A stretch of 64,000 nt of DNA from Streptococcus oralis (GCF_023611505.1 NZ_CP097843.1:1178001-1242000), one strand, 5' to 3'. Counted from the first letter of the stretch, positions 29,098-38,749 are shown. Translations and numbers: made by a program. The notes: generated by a model not told the origin, from the letters alone.

Positions 29098-30027
29098 CTA
29101 TTTAACCATGTCAGGATCGTAATCATAGAATCCCGTATCGAGGAAACGGTTTTTAGGGTGTAACTTGCGCACTTCCTCATCTAACAAGAAGGCTTGGTCA
29201 TGACTGAAATTCCCCTCTTGAATCAAGCTGCGTGCTTGGACAAAGAGTTTAGCAATTTCTACAAAATTCTGACCAGGTGTGTAGAGCCCCTCTAGCTTCC
29301 AGTGGGTAAAACCATGCTCCACCAATTCTGTCAATTTGGTCATCAAATCAAGGTCATTGTTGGCAAAGATATGGGTACCATGATTATCTTCAAAGATAGA
29401 ATAATGGCTCTCAGGGTCACTCGGTTCTGCTAAGAAGAGGTCACGTTTACGCGTCTTTTCATCATCGATATGCGTAAAGTTATAGTAGTTTTGTAAAAGC
29501 GGACGCTTAGAATGATGGATGACACTGGCACCATAAACCAAGACTTCAGCAGGAATTTCCAAAATCTCTGGCATCTTGAAGAGTTCGGCAGATGGAATTT
29601 CACGTGCCAGGACTGCTTCAGAGGCTCCTGCCTTTTGACCCCAGAAGTTAATCTGACGACTGCTTGTCACCATGGTTGAAGCATCGTAGATAGTCTTGAA
29701 GGAATAGCCATCACGGTTGACCACGTAAAAGACACCCGCATCTCCTACTGTAATATAGTCTGTCTTTATTTCTTCCAAGAAGTCCAAGAAGGGCTTAATA
29801 CGATCCATCATGTCTTGGTGCATAAGGGCATTGACCGCAACGATCAATTCCTTACCTGCTTCATGAACCAGCTTGGCGATTTCTCGCAACTCATCCTGGC
29901 TAAAGGTTGTTGGCAGACGAAGGCCAAAATCTTTCTCACCAACATAGATACGATCTACGCCAGCTTCGAGTAGTTGTTCAACTTGTTCAATACTTTCAGC
30001 AGTTGCTGTAATAATAATCTTTTCCAT
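29098..30027 (-). CDS. Peptidase U32 family protein (short form)
   Basis: 309 residues. The family is clear from the TIM-barrel-like start ITATAESIEQVEQLLEAGVD, the VNALMHQDM region, VGDAGVFYVVNRDG and the C-terminal HWKLEGLYTPGQNFVEIAK. In B. subtilis a short U32 protein (TrhP1/YrrN) works with a longer one in prephenate-dependent tRNA U34 hydroxylation. A tRNA modification role is possible here, but no long partner is adjacent. Monocistronic: a terminator follows, and about 140 bases separate it from the ABC ATPase genes. Confidence 0.85.
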   Translation of the reverse strand: MEKIIITATAESIEQVEQLLEAGVDRIYVGEKDFGLRLPTTFSQDELREIAKLVHEAGKELIVAVNALMHQDMMDRIKPFLDFLEEIKTDYITVGDAGVFYVVNRDGYSFKTIYDASTMVTSSRQINFWGQKAGASEAVLAREIPSAELFKMPEILEIPAEVLVYGASVIHHSKRPLLQNYYNFTHIDDEKTRKRDLFLAEPSDPESHYSIFEDNHGTHIFANNDLDLMTKLTELVEHGFTHWKLEGLYTPGQNFVEIAKLFVQARSLIQEGNFSHDQAFLLDEEVRKLHPKNRFLDTGFYDYDPDMVK

Positions 30028-30113
30028 AAGAAAAATTATACCACATTTCTCAAAAATCAGCTATGAATACTGAGAGTTTCACAAAAAGTTAAACTTATTT
30101 CTATCTTTCCCAA

Positions 30114-30148
30114 TCAAAAAAGTGAATAGTAACTTGTACCATTCACTC
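30114..30148 (-). terminator. Terminator after the ABC exporter genes
   Basis: AGTGAATGGTA - CAAGT - TACTATTCACT stem followed by TTTTTTG, ten bases past the ATPase stop. Confidence 0.85.
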
Positions 30149-30157
30149 TATTTTATT

Positions 30158-30838
30158 TTATGCATGTGTTTCTTCAACTAGGTGGCCATCGTTCATAACA
30201 TAGATACGATCGACCTTATCAAGAAGGCGTGTATCATGTGTAATCATGACAACTCCTCTACCTTGTTCATGGGCAATGGCAGCCAACATTTCTGTTACTT
30301 GGTAAGCACGCTGGGTATCTAGACTGGCTGTCGGCTCATCTGCAAGAACGATGCTCGGATTATTATAAAGCGCTCTAGCAATCGCCGCACGTTGACGTTC
30401 GCCACCCGATAGAGCCTTGGGATAATGATCTTGTACTTTTTCCAAATCCAACAAGTCAAAGAGCTCTTTTCGGTCACTTTTGCTATTTTTTCCCTTATCT
30501 AGTCTGTCAATCAAATCCAGCTGTTCCTTGACCGTTAGAAATGGAATTAAGTTTGAAGCTTGTAGAATAAAGCCAAACTCTCTAAAACGGAGGTTTGTTT
30601 TCTCCTTCTCCGTCAAACTACCTGTTTCCTTTCCCTTTACCAAAATCTTTCCACTCGATGCTTCCTGGAGTTGTCCAAGAGTTGTTAGAAAGGTCGTCTT
30701 TCCAGAGCCTGAAGGCCCAACAATAGCTACGAACTCTCCCGCATTTAGCTGAAAATTCGTCTCATGCAAGGCAACGACTTTCATCTTTCCTTCCCCATAG
30801 GTTTTTGTCACTTGAGTCATTTCAATCAATGCTGTCAT
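30158..30838 (-). CDS. ABC transporter ATP-binding protein (HrtA/LolD-like)
   Basis: 226 residues. Walker A GPSGSGKTTF (about 38-47), signature LSGGERQRAAIARAL and Walker B SIVLADEPTASLD are intact, with the H-loop MITHDTR. It belongs to the MacB/LolD/HrtA subclass that partners with FtsX-like permeases. The start MTALIEMTQV follows an AAGGAG site; the longer frame adds eight residues. It follows the permease gene by 13 bases. Confidence 0.93.
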   Translation of the reverse strand: MTALIEMTQVTKTYGEGKMKVVALHETNFQLNAGEFVAIVGPSGSGKTTFLTTLGQLQEASSGKILVKGKETGSLTEKEKTNLRFREFGFILQASNLIPFLTVKEQLDLIDRLDKGKNSKSDRKELFDLLDLEKVQDHYPKALSGGERQRAAIARALYNNPSIVLADEPTASLDTQRAYQVTEMLAAIAHEQGRGVVMITHDTRLLDKVDRIYVMNDGHLVEETHA

Positions 30839-30851
30839 ACAATTCTCCTTA

Positions 30852-31907
30852 TCATTCTGCAATTGCAGTAATCGGGTCCACCTTTAGCAAGCGTGGAAGT
30901 GAAATGACACCACCTAGAAGGGCCATCAAGGAAATTACCAAGCTTAGGACAGAGTAAGCTATCCAGCTTGGGTAGAAAAAGAAGGTAGCTGGTAAGACTA
31001 AAATCACTCCTCCGATTGCCAGCAAGGCTAAAGCAATCCCCATACCAGCTAGGAGGAAGATTTGACAGAAAAGGGACCATACAATGGTTTTGATCTGTAT
31101 CCCTTGAGCTCGCATTATTCCATAAAGTCCTAGTTTTTGGATGGTAATGATATAAACAAAAATACCCACAATCAAGCCTGTGATGACAATCATAGCAAGA
31201 ATCATCCCTGAAAATACATTAACCTGAGGTGTGTAACCAGGAATTTTCGATATCATTTTTGGGATGGAAATCTGTTTCAGTCCATCGCCAACCACTTCTA
31301 TATCATTTTTCAATACCAAGGCAGAGATAGAACGATTGGCTTTCAAGGTTCCTTGTAAGGTCCAATAAGTTGTCAAACTCGTAAAGACAACAGGCTCAGT
31401 GAAAAACTTATTTCCTTGAGTCAGGCCTACAATCTTGTAACTTGCCTCGCTTCCATTCAGCTGAATGGCATCACCTAGCCTAATCCCATAATTCTCAAAG
31501 GACTGATCCACAACAACCTCATCATCTCTTTCAGGATAACGGCCCTCCGTCAAACTCGGAGAGATAAAAGAGTCCCACTCTTGAGCAAGGATGGAAACAT
31601 TGACCTTTTCACTATCATCGACTAGATTGGTCACAGCGAACATATAGCCCAATGGAGCAGCCTCTTCCGAACTCTTATCCTTGTAGTCCTTTTCAGGAAT
31701 AAAGGATGCTGTCAAATTATCATTTGCGTAGTCGGATAAAACGACACCCGTTGCTTGCCAGTTATCAATAGCGGCTCGGTTGTTTCGCACAAGACCAAGA
31801 GCTAGACTGGTCATAAAAAAGACCATAAAAGCGATAAGAAAAATGGTAGTTAGAATCAAACTATATCGAAGTTTGTTTCGTACTATTTCTTTGATAGCAA
31901 GATACAT
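30852..31907 (-). CDS. FtsX-like ABC permease (HrtB-like)
   Basis: 351 residues, four TM segments: one near residues 14-36, then a ~190-residue extracytoplasmic domain, then three from about 235 to 345. The layout and the N-terminus MYLAIKEIVRNKLRYSLI resemble HrtB/DevC permeases. HrtBA in lactococci and staphylococci exports haem; that substrate is inferred from resemblance. No adaptor (HlyD-like) gene is seen upstream. The start at 31907 follows AAAGGAGATAAG; the longer frame adds 33 unconvincing residues. In the gap 31908-32292 I see no further gene, only the two divergent promoter regions. Confidence 0.82.
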   Translation of the reverse strand: MYLAIKEIVRNKLRYSLILTTIFLIAFMVFFMTSLALGLVRNNRAAIDNWQATGVVLSDYANDNLTASFIPEKDYKDKSSEEAAPLGYMFAVTNLVDDSEKVNVSILAQEWDSFISPSLTEGRYPERDDEVVVDQSFENYGIRLGDAIQLNGSEASYKIVGLTQGNKFFTEPVVFTSLTTYWTLQGTLKANRSISALVLKNDIEVVGDGLKQISIPKMISKIPGYTPQVNVFSGMILAMIVITGLIVGIFVYIITIQKLGLYGIMRAQGIQIKTIVWSLFCQIFLLAGMGIALALLAIGGVILVLPATFFFYPSWIAYSVLSLVISLMALLGGVISLPRLLKVDPITAIAE

Positions 31908-32260
31908 GCTTATCTCCTTTAACTTTCCCCAGAGGTAGCAAGAAGGCCACCCAGTCCAATAGACAGAATCTCTGTCCTTCCATCCATTCAAAACAACTCC
32001 TACCAATACTCTTCAAAAGTATCCAGGTAGCAACTTAACAAATCATCTTAGGAAAAAGCCTCAGCTTGCTATCAATTTATATAAGTTATTCTTTCCTTTC
32101 TCAGTATATTTATAATAGAGAAGGTCGGGTCATCTGTTTTAAGTGTAACATCTATGCTATCACTTTCCCCAGTGGGTGTCAAGAAGAGTGACTTAGAAGA
32201 TGATAAGAGACTTTAGTAGTTTTGTAACAATTCTGTAATAATTCTCTGCATAAAAAATGA

Positions 32261-32266
32261 TAAAAT
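32261..32266 (+). promoter_or_regulatory. -10 element of the small membrane protein gene
   Basis: TAAAAT in a TGATAAAAT context, 27 bases before the ATG; AT-rich -35 region without a clear hexamer. Confidence 0.5.
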
Positions 32267-32292
32267 AGTTATGTACTGTTAAGGAGAGAATC

Positions 32293-32577
32293 ATGCCCGC
32301 AAGAAAATTAGAAGCTTATGAGTTTGAACAAACTCCCGAATCGAATCAAACTCCGCTTTATCAAGACTATTCACTGGAAGCACCTGTTAGCTCCAATTTA
32401 AAAGAGATTTTATTTTTTGTAAATATTGCTTGTTTTTGTATTTTTATGGTGTTTTTTAGTTTTATCTTTTTAGCCTTAAAATTGAACACAGCTTTATCAT
32501 TTGTTGCTGCTATAGGGGCAAGCTTGGCACTCCTCCAACTCCAACGAAAGATCATTAAACGAAAAATTTCAAAATAA
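32293..32577 (+). CDS. Small two-TM membrane protein, DUF3270-like
   Basis: 94 residues. A polar N-terminal 36 residues rich in Glu, Gln and Pro precedes two hydrophobic helices (about 37-59 and 62-80) and a basic tail RKIIKRKISK. The length, layout and position beside ciaRH-pepN fit the streptococcal DUF3270 family, whose function is unknown. AAGGAGAGAATC precedes the ATG. It is transcribed towards ciaH and ends at back-to-back terminators. Confidence 0.7.
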   Translation: MPARKLEAYEFEQTPESNQTPLYQDYSLEAPVSSNLKEILFFVNIACFCIFMVFFSFIFLALKLNTALSFVAAIGASLALLQLQRKIIKRKISK

Positions 32578-32606
32578 AGGTTGGTAGTGGTACCAACCTC
32601 TTTTCT
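32578..32606 (+). terminator. Terminator after the small membrane protein gene
   Basis: AGGTTGGTA - GTGG - TACCAACCT, a 9-bp perfect stem followed by CTTTTC. Confidence 0.8.
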
Positions 32607-32611
32607 AGTTA

Positions 32612-32643
32612 TCAAAAAAGACAGTTATAGAACTGTCTTTTTA
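32612..32643 (-). terminator. Terminator after ciaH
   Basis: AAAAGACAGTT - CTAT - AACTGTCTTTT followed by TTGAT; it overlaps the last bases of ciaH and is nearly symmetrical, so it may work both ways. Confidence 0.85.
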
Positions 32644-33978
32644 TTTATTCTTACGTTTGGGAGGAGATTGAATAGCAATCTTAACTTCAAAAATTGTTCC
32701 TCTAGGCTTGTTATCTTTAACGGTAATCGTTCCTCGTAAGGCATCAACAATTTGCTTGGCCAAAGACAAACCTAGACCAAAACCGCCTTTCTGACGAGTT
32801 CTCGCCTTGTCTACACGATAAAAGCGGTCAAAGATTTTCTTCTTATCGGCAGCTGAAATCCCAATTCCGTTATCCGTTACGGATAGATAGAGGTGGCGAT
32901 CCGTAGCATGGACCACAAACTCAATTTTCCCATCTTCTTCAGTATACTTAATGGCATTATCAAATAAGATGGTCATGAGCTGTTTTAGAAGCAACTGATC
33001 GGTCATAAAAGAACGATAAATCCGATTTTCATACTCAAAAATACGATCATTTTCAGAAGCAATCAACTCATAGTTGGCAAAGGTAGTCTTAAAAAACTGT
33101 GGTGATACTTCTGCTATTTCTGGTTTGATTCCATCATCTCGACGTGCAAGGTTGAGAAGATTGGTCGTGAGGAAACGCATGTTGCGAACTTCTTCAAGAC
33201 TCGAAGCGATACTTTCGCTGGATTCCATAATCGTTGCCTCTGGTTTTCGAAAGAGAGTCTCTAAACGATTTTGTAAAACGGCCAAAGGCGTTCTCAGTTC
33301 GTGGCTGGCATTTTCGACAAAGGACTTCTGCTTTTGCATACTTTCCAGCAGAGGTTTGACACTGACACGTGCCAGATAAACACTGGCAATTAAAGATAGG
33401 AGCCAGAAACTGGCCATGACCACTACGATTAAATGCTCATGGTTTTGGCTAATCTGCTCAAGCTGACTAGTGTTGATCAAGATTGCCGCATATTTGACAT
33501 TACTTGAAACAGTGGATGAATTGGTTTCCATCAAGATCATCCGGTAGGTTTCTTCCAGACCGTAGCTATTGACAACTTGGATTTGACGAATGTGATTCAA
33601 CTCTTTCTTATCCAGCTTGATCTTATCCAAACCTAAAAAACGATTGCCCAGTAAGAGTTGGTTAAAATCCTTGTCAAAGAGCAAGACTTCCGTATTGGAG
33701 CTGACATTGGGTTTGATTTCAGCCTTGCTGGCATCCGCTGTTGCTGGTTGAATATCCTTGACTTCCTCAGTTGCCCGATTCAGGGCTAACTGGATAACCG
33801 CTTGGGGACTACTACTAAGAGCTTGGAGTTTTTCATCTACAGAAGTGTAGAGACTCGAGTGCATGACCTGGAGGATAATCAAGGTCATAGCAGAGAAGAT
33901 CAGGGTGAACACTCCAAAGTTTCGAATAAAATAACTGAAATCATCCGCATACCATGTTTTTTTTAGTTTATTGAACAT
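32641..33978 (-). CDS. ciaH: Sensor histidine kinase CiaH
   Basis: 445 residues. Layout: TM1 (about 20-42), extracytoplasmic sensor region (about 43-185), TM2 (about 187-206), dimerisation/phosphoacceptor [20 protein letters not shown] (His about 228) and HATPase with N box [22 protein letters not shown]1 DNGIGIS and G2 [10 protein letters not shown]. CiaRH controls competence, autolysis, bacteriocins and beta-lactam tolerance in mitis-group streptococci. It overlaps ciaR by 11 bases. Confidence 0.97.
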   Translation of the reverse strand: MFNKLKKTWYADDFSYFIRNFGVFTLIFSAMTLIILQVMHSSLYTSVDEKLQALSSSPQAVIQLALNRATEEVKDIQPATADASKAEIKPNVSSNTEVLLFDKDFNQLLLGNRFLGLDKIKLDKKELNHIRQIQVVNSYGLEETYRMILMETNSSTVSSNVKYAAILINTSQLEQISQNHEHLIVVVMASFWLLSLIASVYLARVSVKPLLESMQKQKSFVENASHELRTPLAVLQNRLETLFRKPEATIMESSESIASSLEEVRNMRFLTTNLLNLARRDDGIKPEIAEVSPQFFKTTFANYELIASENDRIFEYENRIYRSFMTDQLLLKQLMTILFDNAIKYTEEDGKIEFVVHATDRHLYLSVTDNGIGISAADKKKIFDRFYRVDKARTRQKGGFGLGLSLAKQIVDALRGTITVKDNKPRGTIFEVKIAIQSPPKRKNK

Positions 33979-34642
33979 CTTTTAAAATATACCCGACACT
34001 ACGCAAGGTTTGAAGATTCTCAGCAAAAGCTGTACCCTTCAGTTTCTTACGAACTTTTGAAACATAGACTTCTACGACGGAAATCGTCGTATCGCTATCA
34101 AATCCCCATAGGCGGTCAAAAATTTGCGTCTTGGGAAGAATGACATTTTGATTTTGAAGGAAGTAAACTAATAACTCAAACTCTTTTCCGAGTAGTTCTA
34201 CAGGAGTATCTTCCACTTTCACTTCATTCGTCGAAAGGTTGACGACAATATCTCCATAGGTCAATGTGTTTTCATTAAACTTACCTGAACGTTTGAGAAG
34301 GGCTTGAATCCGCATTTTGAGTTCTTCTAGATAGAAAGGTTTGGTGAGGTAGTCATCCGCTCCCAACTCAAATCCATGTCCCTTATCATCCAAACTCTCT
34401 TTAGCAGTCATGATAAGGACTGGTGTTGTAATTCCTTTTTCGCGCAACTCTTTCAAGACTTGGAATCCATTTTTTTCAGGCAACATCAGGTCAAGCAAAA
34501 TCAAGTCATAGACGCCACTTTCAGCTTCGTAGAGACCTTCTTCTCCATCAAAGACCTGCATGACATCTGCAAAATCATCTAAAAAGTCAAATACTGAGTT
34601 TGACAGACCTAGGTCATCTTCTACTAATAAGATTTTTATCAT
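33968..34642 (-). CDS. ciaR: Response regulator CiaR (OmpR family)
   Basis: 224 residues. The receiver domain has acidic pocket EDD (8-10), phosphoacceptor [13 protein letters not shown] (Asp about 51) and Lys in DDYLTKPF; the winged-helix DNA-binding domain has [13 protein letters not shown] and RSVGYIL. The promoter carries a direct repeat resembling its own binding site, consistent with autoregulation. AGGAGGAGTTTCTG precedes the ATG. Confidence 0.97.
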   Translation of the reverse strand: MIKILLVEDDLGLSNSVFDFLDDFADVMQVFDGEEGLYEAESGVYDLILLDLMLPEKNGFQVLKELREKGITTPVLIMTAKESLDDKGHGFELGADDYLTKPFYLEELKMRIQALLKRSGKFNENTLTYGDIVVNLSTNEVKVEDTPVELLGKEFELLVYFLQNQNVILPKTQIFDRLWGFDSDTTISVVEVYVSKVRKKLKGTAFAENLQTLRSVGYILKDVQ

Positions 34643-34666
34643 CAGAAACTCCTCCTTGTTATGATT

Positions 34667-34688
34667 ATTATACCAAAATTGCCTTAAA
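34667..34688 (-). promoter_or_regulatory. ciaRH promoter with a CiaR-like direct repeat
   Basis: -10 TATAAT at 34667-34672. Directly upstream is TTTAAG-N5-TTTGGT (34672-34688), matching the CiaR consensus TTTAAG-N5-TTTAAG in the first half and spacing, and at 3 of 6 positions in the second half. It takes the -35 place, as in CiaR-activated promoters. Confidence 0.6.
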
Positions 34689-34735
34689 AAAAACTCAACT
34701 CTCTCTTGTTTTCAGATAGAAAGTTGAGTTTTTTA
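34686..34735 (-). terminator. Terminator after pepN
   Basis: AAAAAACTCAACTTTCT and AGAGAGTTGAGTTTTTT form a long stem (one mismatch) with a T-run. Its distal T-run runs straight into the TTTAAG of the ciaRH promoter. Confidence 0.85.
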
Positions 34736-34752
34736 TTTACATTTCGAACGAA

Positions 34753-37299
34753 TTAAGCTTTAGCATATTGAGCTACAACAGCTTCGACTGCTGCTTTCTC
34801 ACGCTTAATCAAGTCAACACGCGCTGCGATTTCCTTGATTCCCATACGGATGTTACGGCTAAGAGCTAGGTCAGAAAGTTGTGGTTCAAAGAATTCCTTG
34901 TACTCTGCCAAGCGTTGCTCAGTCTTAAATACATGGGCAGGTAGGATAACAAAGCTATCAAAGCTCATATCACCACCAAGAGCTGCCTTGATCCAATCCC
35001 AGTTTTCACGCGCCCATACCCAAACAGTTTCTTGAGTTGTTTGATGATCTAGGAACTGGTAATACCAAGCAGACAAGTCTTGTGGTTTCACAACAAACTT
35101 ATCCTTCCATGAACTAATCAAGGTTTGGATATTGTCAGCATCTGTACTGTATGCTAGAGCAGCTGCCAACTGACGTTTGAAGACAGCATCTGTGGCATGA
35201 GTGTAGAGGTCCAGATAAGTTGCGACCAAGTCCTTGGTCTCATGGTGTTTCATTTCATTGATGAGAACTTGAGCACGGATGGCTGCAGGAAGTCCTGCAA
35301 GATTTTCCTTGTGAGCTGCAAAGATTTGGCTAGCGACTTGACTAGCTTCTGCATCATTGGAGCGAATCATCATAGAAACGGCCAACTGACGAACCAATTC
35401 ATCCTCATCTGATTCTCCATCTTTTGCTTCAAAACCAAGACGGTCATAGTTGTGACGAGCCAATTTAGCAACGAGTGTATTAAAGGCTTTCTCAGTCTCT
35501 GTTCCTTCATCGATAAAGCGCTCAAGGGCAGAAATCACTTGAGAAACAGCTGAAACCACAAGGTAAGACTCTTCCTTAGCAAGTTTATCAAGGACTGGGA
35601 GCAAGTCCGCATAAGAAATGTGACCCGCTTCAGCAAGCAAACGGCGTTCTTGAACGATTTGCAGTTTGCTTGTGTTATCAAGTGTCTCTAACTCAGCAAG
35701 AACAGCTTCTAACAAGTCTCCTTGATAGTCGGTAATGTAGTGGGCTGTATTTTCAGTGTTGAGACGAAGGGCTCCTTTATTTTCAGCAAAAAGAGCTGCA
35801 TAGCCTGGAATTTCGATACTTTCAGTTTCGAGTGTATCTGGCAAGCCTTTCCAGTTGCTGTTGAGTGGCACAACCCAGAGGCGGTTCTTGTCTTCATGCT
35901 CACCGATAAAGAATTGTTTTTGCGAAATCTTCAAGACATCATTTTCAACTTTGACAGTAAGAACTGGATATCCAGGCTGTTCCAACCAAGAATCCATGAA
36001 GGCTGCGACATCACGTCCTGATGCTTGACCAAGGGCATTCCAAAGGTCACGACCAATTGTATTGCTGTATTGGTGTTTTTCGAAGTATGCATGCAAACCT
36101 TTAGCAAAATCCGCATCACCTAGCCAACGACGAAGCATATGCATGAGACGGCTTCCTTTGGCATAGACAATAGCGCCATCAAAGAGCGTATTGATTTCAT
36201 CTGGGTGTTTGACTTCGACATGAACAGACTGAACACCATCCGTCGCATCGCGTTTAAGCGCAGCTGGAACACCACCTGTTTGGAAATCTTCAAAGATATT
36301 CCAACTTGGCTCGATGGCATCCACACAGACGTATTCCATCATGTTAGCGAAGCTTTCATTGAGCCAGAGGTCATCCCACCATTTCATAGTAACGAGGTTT
36401 CCAAACCATTGGTGGGCCAACTCATGCGCTACAACTAGGGCAACTTGTTGACGGCTAGCAAAGGTTGAGTTCTCATCTACAACCAAGTAAACTTCACGGT
36501 AAGTCACAAGACCCCAGTTTTCCATAGCACCAGCTGAGAAGTCAGGAAGGGCGATGTGAAGTGATTGAGGGATTGGATACTTAACTCCATAGTAATCTTC
36601 GTAAAACTCGATCGAGCGAACGGCGATGTCTAGTGAGAAATCAAGGTTAGATAGTGGGTGGGCTTTCGTTGAGTAGACACCGACGAGGGTACCGTTTTTA
36701 GTTTTAGCCGTTACCCCTTGCAAATCACCAGCAACAAAGGCCAACAAGTAAGAAGACATGCGAGGTGTTGTCTCAAACTTCCAGATGCCTGTTTCCTTAC
36801 GGTTTTCAACATCAATTTCTGGCATGTTTGACAAGGCAACTTCACCTTCTGCTTGGTCAAAACGTAGAGAAAGGTCAAAAGTTGCTTTGGCTTCAGGCTC
36901 ATCCACACATGGGAAGGCTTCACGCGCAAAATGGCTTTCAAACTGAGTAGACAAGACCTCCTTCTTGACACCATCAACTGTGTAGTAAGAAGGGTAAATC
37001 CCTGTCATGTTGTCTGTGATTTTACCAGAAAAGTCAAGAACCACTTCAACTTTGCCAGCCTCAGCTAATTCGATATGAAGGGCTTCATTGTCATGGTCAA
37101 CTGTAAACGGACGAGCTTGACCCGCAACTTCTACAGAAGCGATTTCCAAGTCTTTTTGGTGAAGGGAAATACGATCACTCTGTGCTTGACCAGTAATGGT
37201 CACCTTCCCAGAAAAGGTCTTGGTCTCACGACTCAAGTCTAAAAATAAATCATAATGTTCAGGAACAAATTGGGTAATAAAATGTTCAACTGCTTGCAT
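34753..37299 (-). CDS. pepN: Aminopeptidase N (M1 zinc metallopeptidase)
   Basis: 848 residues, cytoplasmic. The exopeptidase motif GAMENWG (about 256-262) and the zinc site HELAHQWFGN followed by NESFANMMEY (E of the third ligand) are intact. C-terminal ERAP1_C-like helical domain from about 515. It removes N-terminal residues from peptides imported for nutrition. Standard length for lactic bacteria; monocistronic with its own terminator. Confidence 0.98.
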   Translation of the reverse strand: MQAVEHFITQFVPEHYDLFLDLSRETKTFSGKVTITGQAQSDRISLHQKDLEIASVEVAGQARPFTVDHDNEALHIELAEAGKVEVVLDFSGKITDNMTGIYPSYYTVDGVKKEVLSTQFESHFAREAFPCVDEPEAKATFDLSLRFDQAEGEVALSNMPEIDVENRKETGIWKFETTPRMSSYLLAFVAGDLQGVTAKTKNGTLVGVYSTKAHPLSNLDFSLDIAVRSIEFYEDYYGVKYPIPQSLHIALPDFSAGAMENWGLVTYREVYLVVDENSTFASRQQVALVVAHELAHQWFGNLVTMKWWDDLWLNESFANMMEYVCVDAIEPSWNIFEDFQTGGVPAALKRDATDGVQSVHVEVKHPDEINTLFDGAIVYAKGSRLMHMLRRWLGDADFAKGLHAYFEKHQYSNTIGRDLWNALGQASGRDVAAFMDSWLEQPGYPVLTVKVENDVLKISQKQFFIGEHEDKNRLWVVPLNSNWKGLPDTLETESIEIPGYAALFAENKGALRLNTENTAHYITDYQGDLLEAVLAELETLDNTSKLQIVQERRLLAEAGHISYADLLPVLDKLAKEESYLVVSAVSQVISALERFIDEGTETEKAFNTLVAKLARHNYDRLGFEAKDGESDEDELVRQLAVSMMIRSNDAEASQVASQIFAAHKENLAGLPAAIRAQVLINEMKHHETKDLVATYLDLYTHATDAVFKRQLAAALAYSTDADNIQTLISSWKDKFVVKPQDLSAWYYQFLDHQTTQETVWVWARENWDWIKAALGGDMSFDSFVILPAHVFKTEQRLAEYKEFFEPQLSDLALSRNIRMGIKEIAARVDLIKREKAAVEAVVAQYAKA

Positions 37300-37420
37300 A
37301 GTTTTCTCCTATTCTAAGTTTAAGAGTTTTACTCTTCTTCAAACAAACTTATTATATCATGTTTTGCTTTAGAAAAAAGGATTGGACGGTAATTTCCAAA
37401 ACTTTCTTCCTTCTGGCAGT

Positions 37421-37861
37421 CTACAGTGGGTAGACCTTACGAAATTCTTCCAAAACGACCTTGCTGTCAGGTGTAAAAGTCAGTCCAGCCTCCCTCATCC
37501 ACTCGGTGAAAAAGTCCTCATGAACCTGGCGCCAATAGGCTAAAGATTTGTCTCCCTCACCTTCCTTGTAGGCATGGTCTGCAGAAACTTGATGAAAAGG
37601 CTGAACGGAAACCTTGGTAATTTCGACAATGCAGACAGCCTGATTTTGACTGTCTAAAATGACATCGAAGGTTCCTTCTTGTGGAAGAGGTTCGTCTTCT
37701 AGTGCGTAGAGGTCGTAGACTGAGGCGGTTGCTGTCTTTTCGCCTTTTAAAACCAAATCTGCCAAGAGATCTGCTTCCACTCCAAAAGCCCAGGCGTCTA
37801 TCTCATCTCCGATAGAGGGGTTAATTTGCTTGTAAATATTCCACATTTCTTGCGGTGTCAT
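37421..37861 (-). CDS. ASCH domain protein
   Basis: 146 residues. ASCH fold features: ADLLADLVLKGEKTATAS (basic groove Lys/Thr near 36-45) followed by FDVILDSQNQAVCIVEITKV, HAYKEGEGDKSLAYWR and FFTEWMREAG. ASCH domains are PUA-like, bind RNA or act on modified nucleosides (amidohydrolase for N4-acetylcytidine in some). The ATG overlaps the stop of the PEP-barrel gene (ATGA), so the two are a translationally coupled pair. Confidence 0.85.
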   Translation of the reverse strand: MTPQEMWNIYKQINPSIGDEIDAWAFGVEADLLADLVLKGEKTATASVYDLYALEDEPLPQEGTFDVILDSQNQAVCIVEITKVSVQPFHQVSADHAYKEGEGDKSLAYWRQVHEDFFTEWMREAGLTFTPDSKVVLEEFRKVYPL

Positions 37862-38706
37862 AGATCACTCCTTTGTAATTTTTTACTTACTTCTTTTACA
37901 CGTTTGAGGTGGTCTGGATGATCAATCTCTAAATCAAAAATCTCTGGAATAGAACTATAGTGGATAATACACTTGATACCCATCTGATTCGTTTTTTGTA
38001 TGAAAGAAGCATTCAGATAGCCTGCTACAGCAAAGTCAATCTTTTTCATCCTTGTTTTATCCTGCATATCTCTCAGCATATCTAACATTATTGGACTTTC
38101 CATATCATGCCATTGACTGTTTCTCACAGTCGCAAAAACAAAAGAAGTCAAATCATTCATTCCAACTACAATCTTTGAAATGCCAGTTTCCAGTATCCTA
38201 TCCAAGTCAAAATATGCTGACGGTAATTCAATCATTGTACCGACTTTTCCAGTAAAACCATGCTCACGCAATACTCTAATAGCTTGTTTTAATTGGTCGG
38301 CATCATTGACAAAAGGAAAAATAAGAGACAGATTGGAATTGGTTTGATAAACTTCTGTAACGACATGTGCCTCAGCCTGAAATTCATTCGGACACGCCAG
38401 CAAACGCCTTATCCCTCTATATCCAAATAAGGGATGATTTTCATCAAAATACTCTTTAGTCCCCTCTAAACAATTAGCTTCTGTATTTGTTAACTCTGAA
38501 AAACGATACCAAACCTCTTCATCTGAGTACAAGGAGCAAATGGTATCTAGATAATCTTTTACAAATTGCTGACAACTTGCTAATAGGATGTTTTGATTAA
38601 GCTCTCTCAGTAAGTATTCCCCACGAATCATACCAACATGATGCAATAGTTGTGGGTAAACTTTTTCAACAATTTGCTCTCCACTAAGGGCTAGCTGGTT
38701 TTTCAT
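37858..38706 (-). CDS. Stand-alone PEP-utilising-enzyme barrel domain protein
   Basis: 282 residues. It aligns by eye to the C-terminal TIM barrel (PEP-utilizers_C) of enzyme I / PPDK / PEP synthase: GMIRGEYLLRE (about 25-35), NHPLFGYRGIRRL (90-102), VGTMIELPSAYFDL (155-168) and IVVGMNDLTSF (179-189) equal the PEP- and Mg-binding segments. The phosphohistidine and ATP-grasp domains are absent. The catalytic Cys segment (GxCGE-like in enzyme I) is FAVAGYLNASF here, so the usual proton transfer to enolpyruvate looks impossible. ATG at 38706 is chosen because AGAGG is 9 bases away; ATG 38712 is too close. It is coupled to the ASCH gene. Function unknown; perhaps a PEP/pyruvate-binding regulator or a lyase (inference). 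Confidence 0.72.
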   Translation of the reverse strand: MKNQLALSGEQIVEKVYPQLLHHVGMIRGEYLLRELNQNILLASCQQFVKDYLDTICSLYSDEEVWYRFSELTNTEANCLEGTKEYFDENHPLFGYRGIRRLLACPNEFQAEAHVVTEVYQTNSNLSLIFPFVNDADQLKQAIRVLREHGFTGKVGTMIELPSAYFDLDRILETGISKIVVGMNDLTSFVFATVRNSQWHDMESPIMLDMLRDMQDKTRMKKIDFAVAGYLNASFIQKTNQMGIKCIIHYSSIPEIFDLEIDHPDHLKRVKEVSKKLQRSDL

Positions 38707-38749
38707 AGCCATTCACCTCTTTCCATCCTTCAAATTTAGCCACACTTCC

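Noticed and set aside
31908..32000. Upstream extension of the HrtB-like permease (33 extra residues) or remnant of an adaptor gene
   Set aside because: No ribosome site, no TM or adaptor-like pattern; the ATG at 31907 with AAAGGAG explains the gene.
32007..32292. CiaR-controlled small RNA near ciaRH
   Set aside because: Only a single TTTTAAG is seen, no direct repeat with 5-base spacing and no terminator hairpin.
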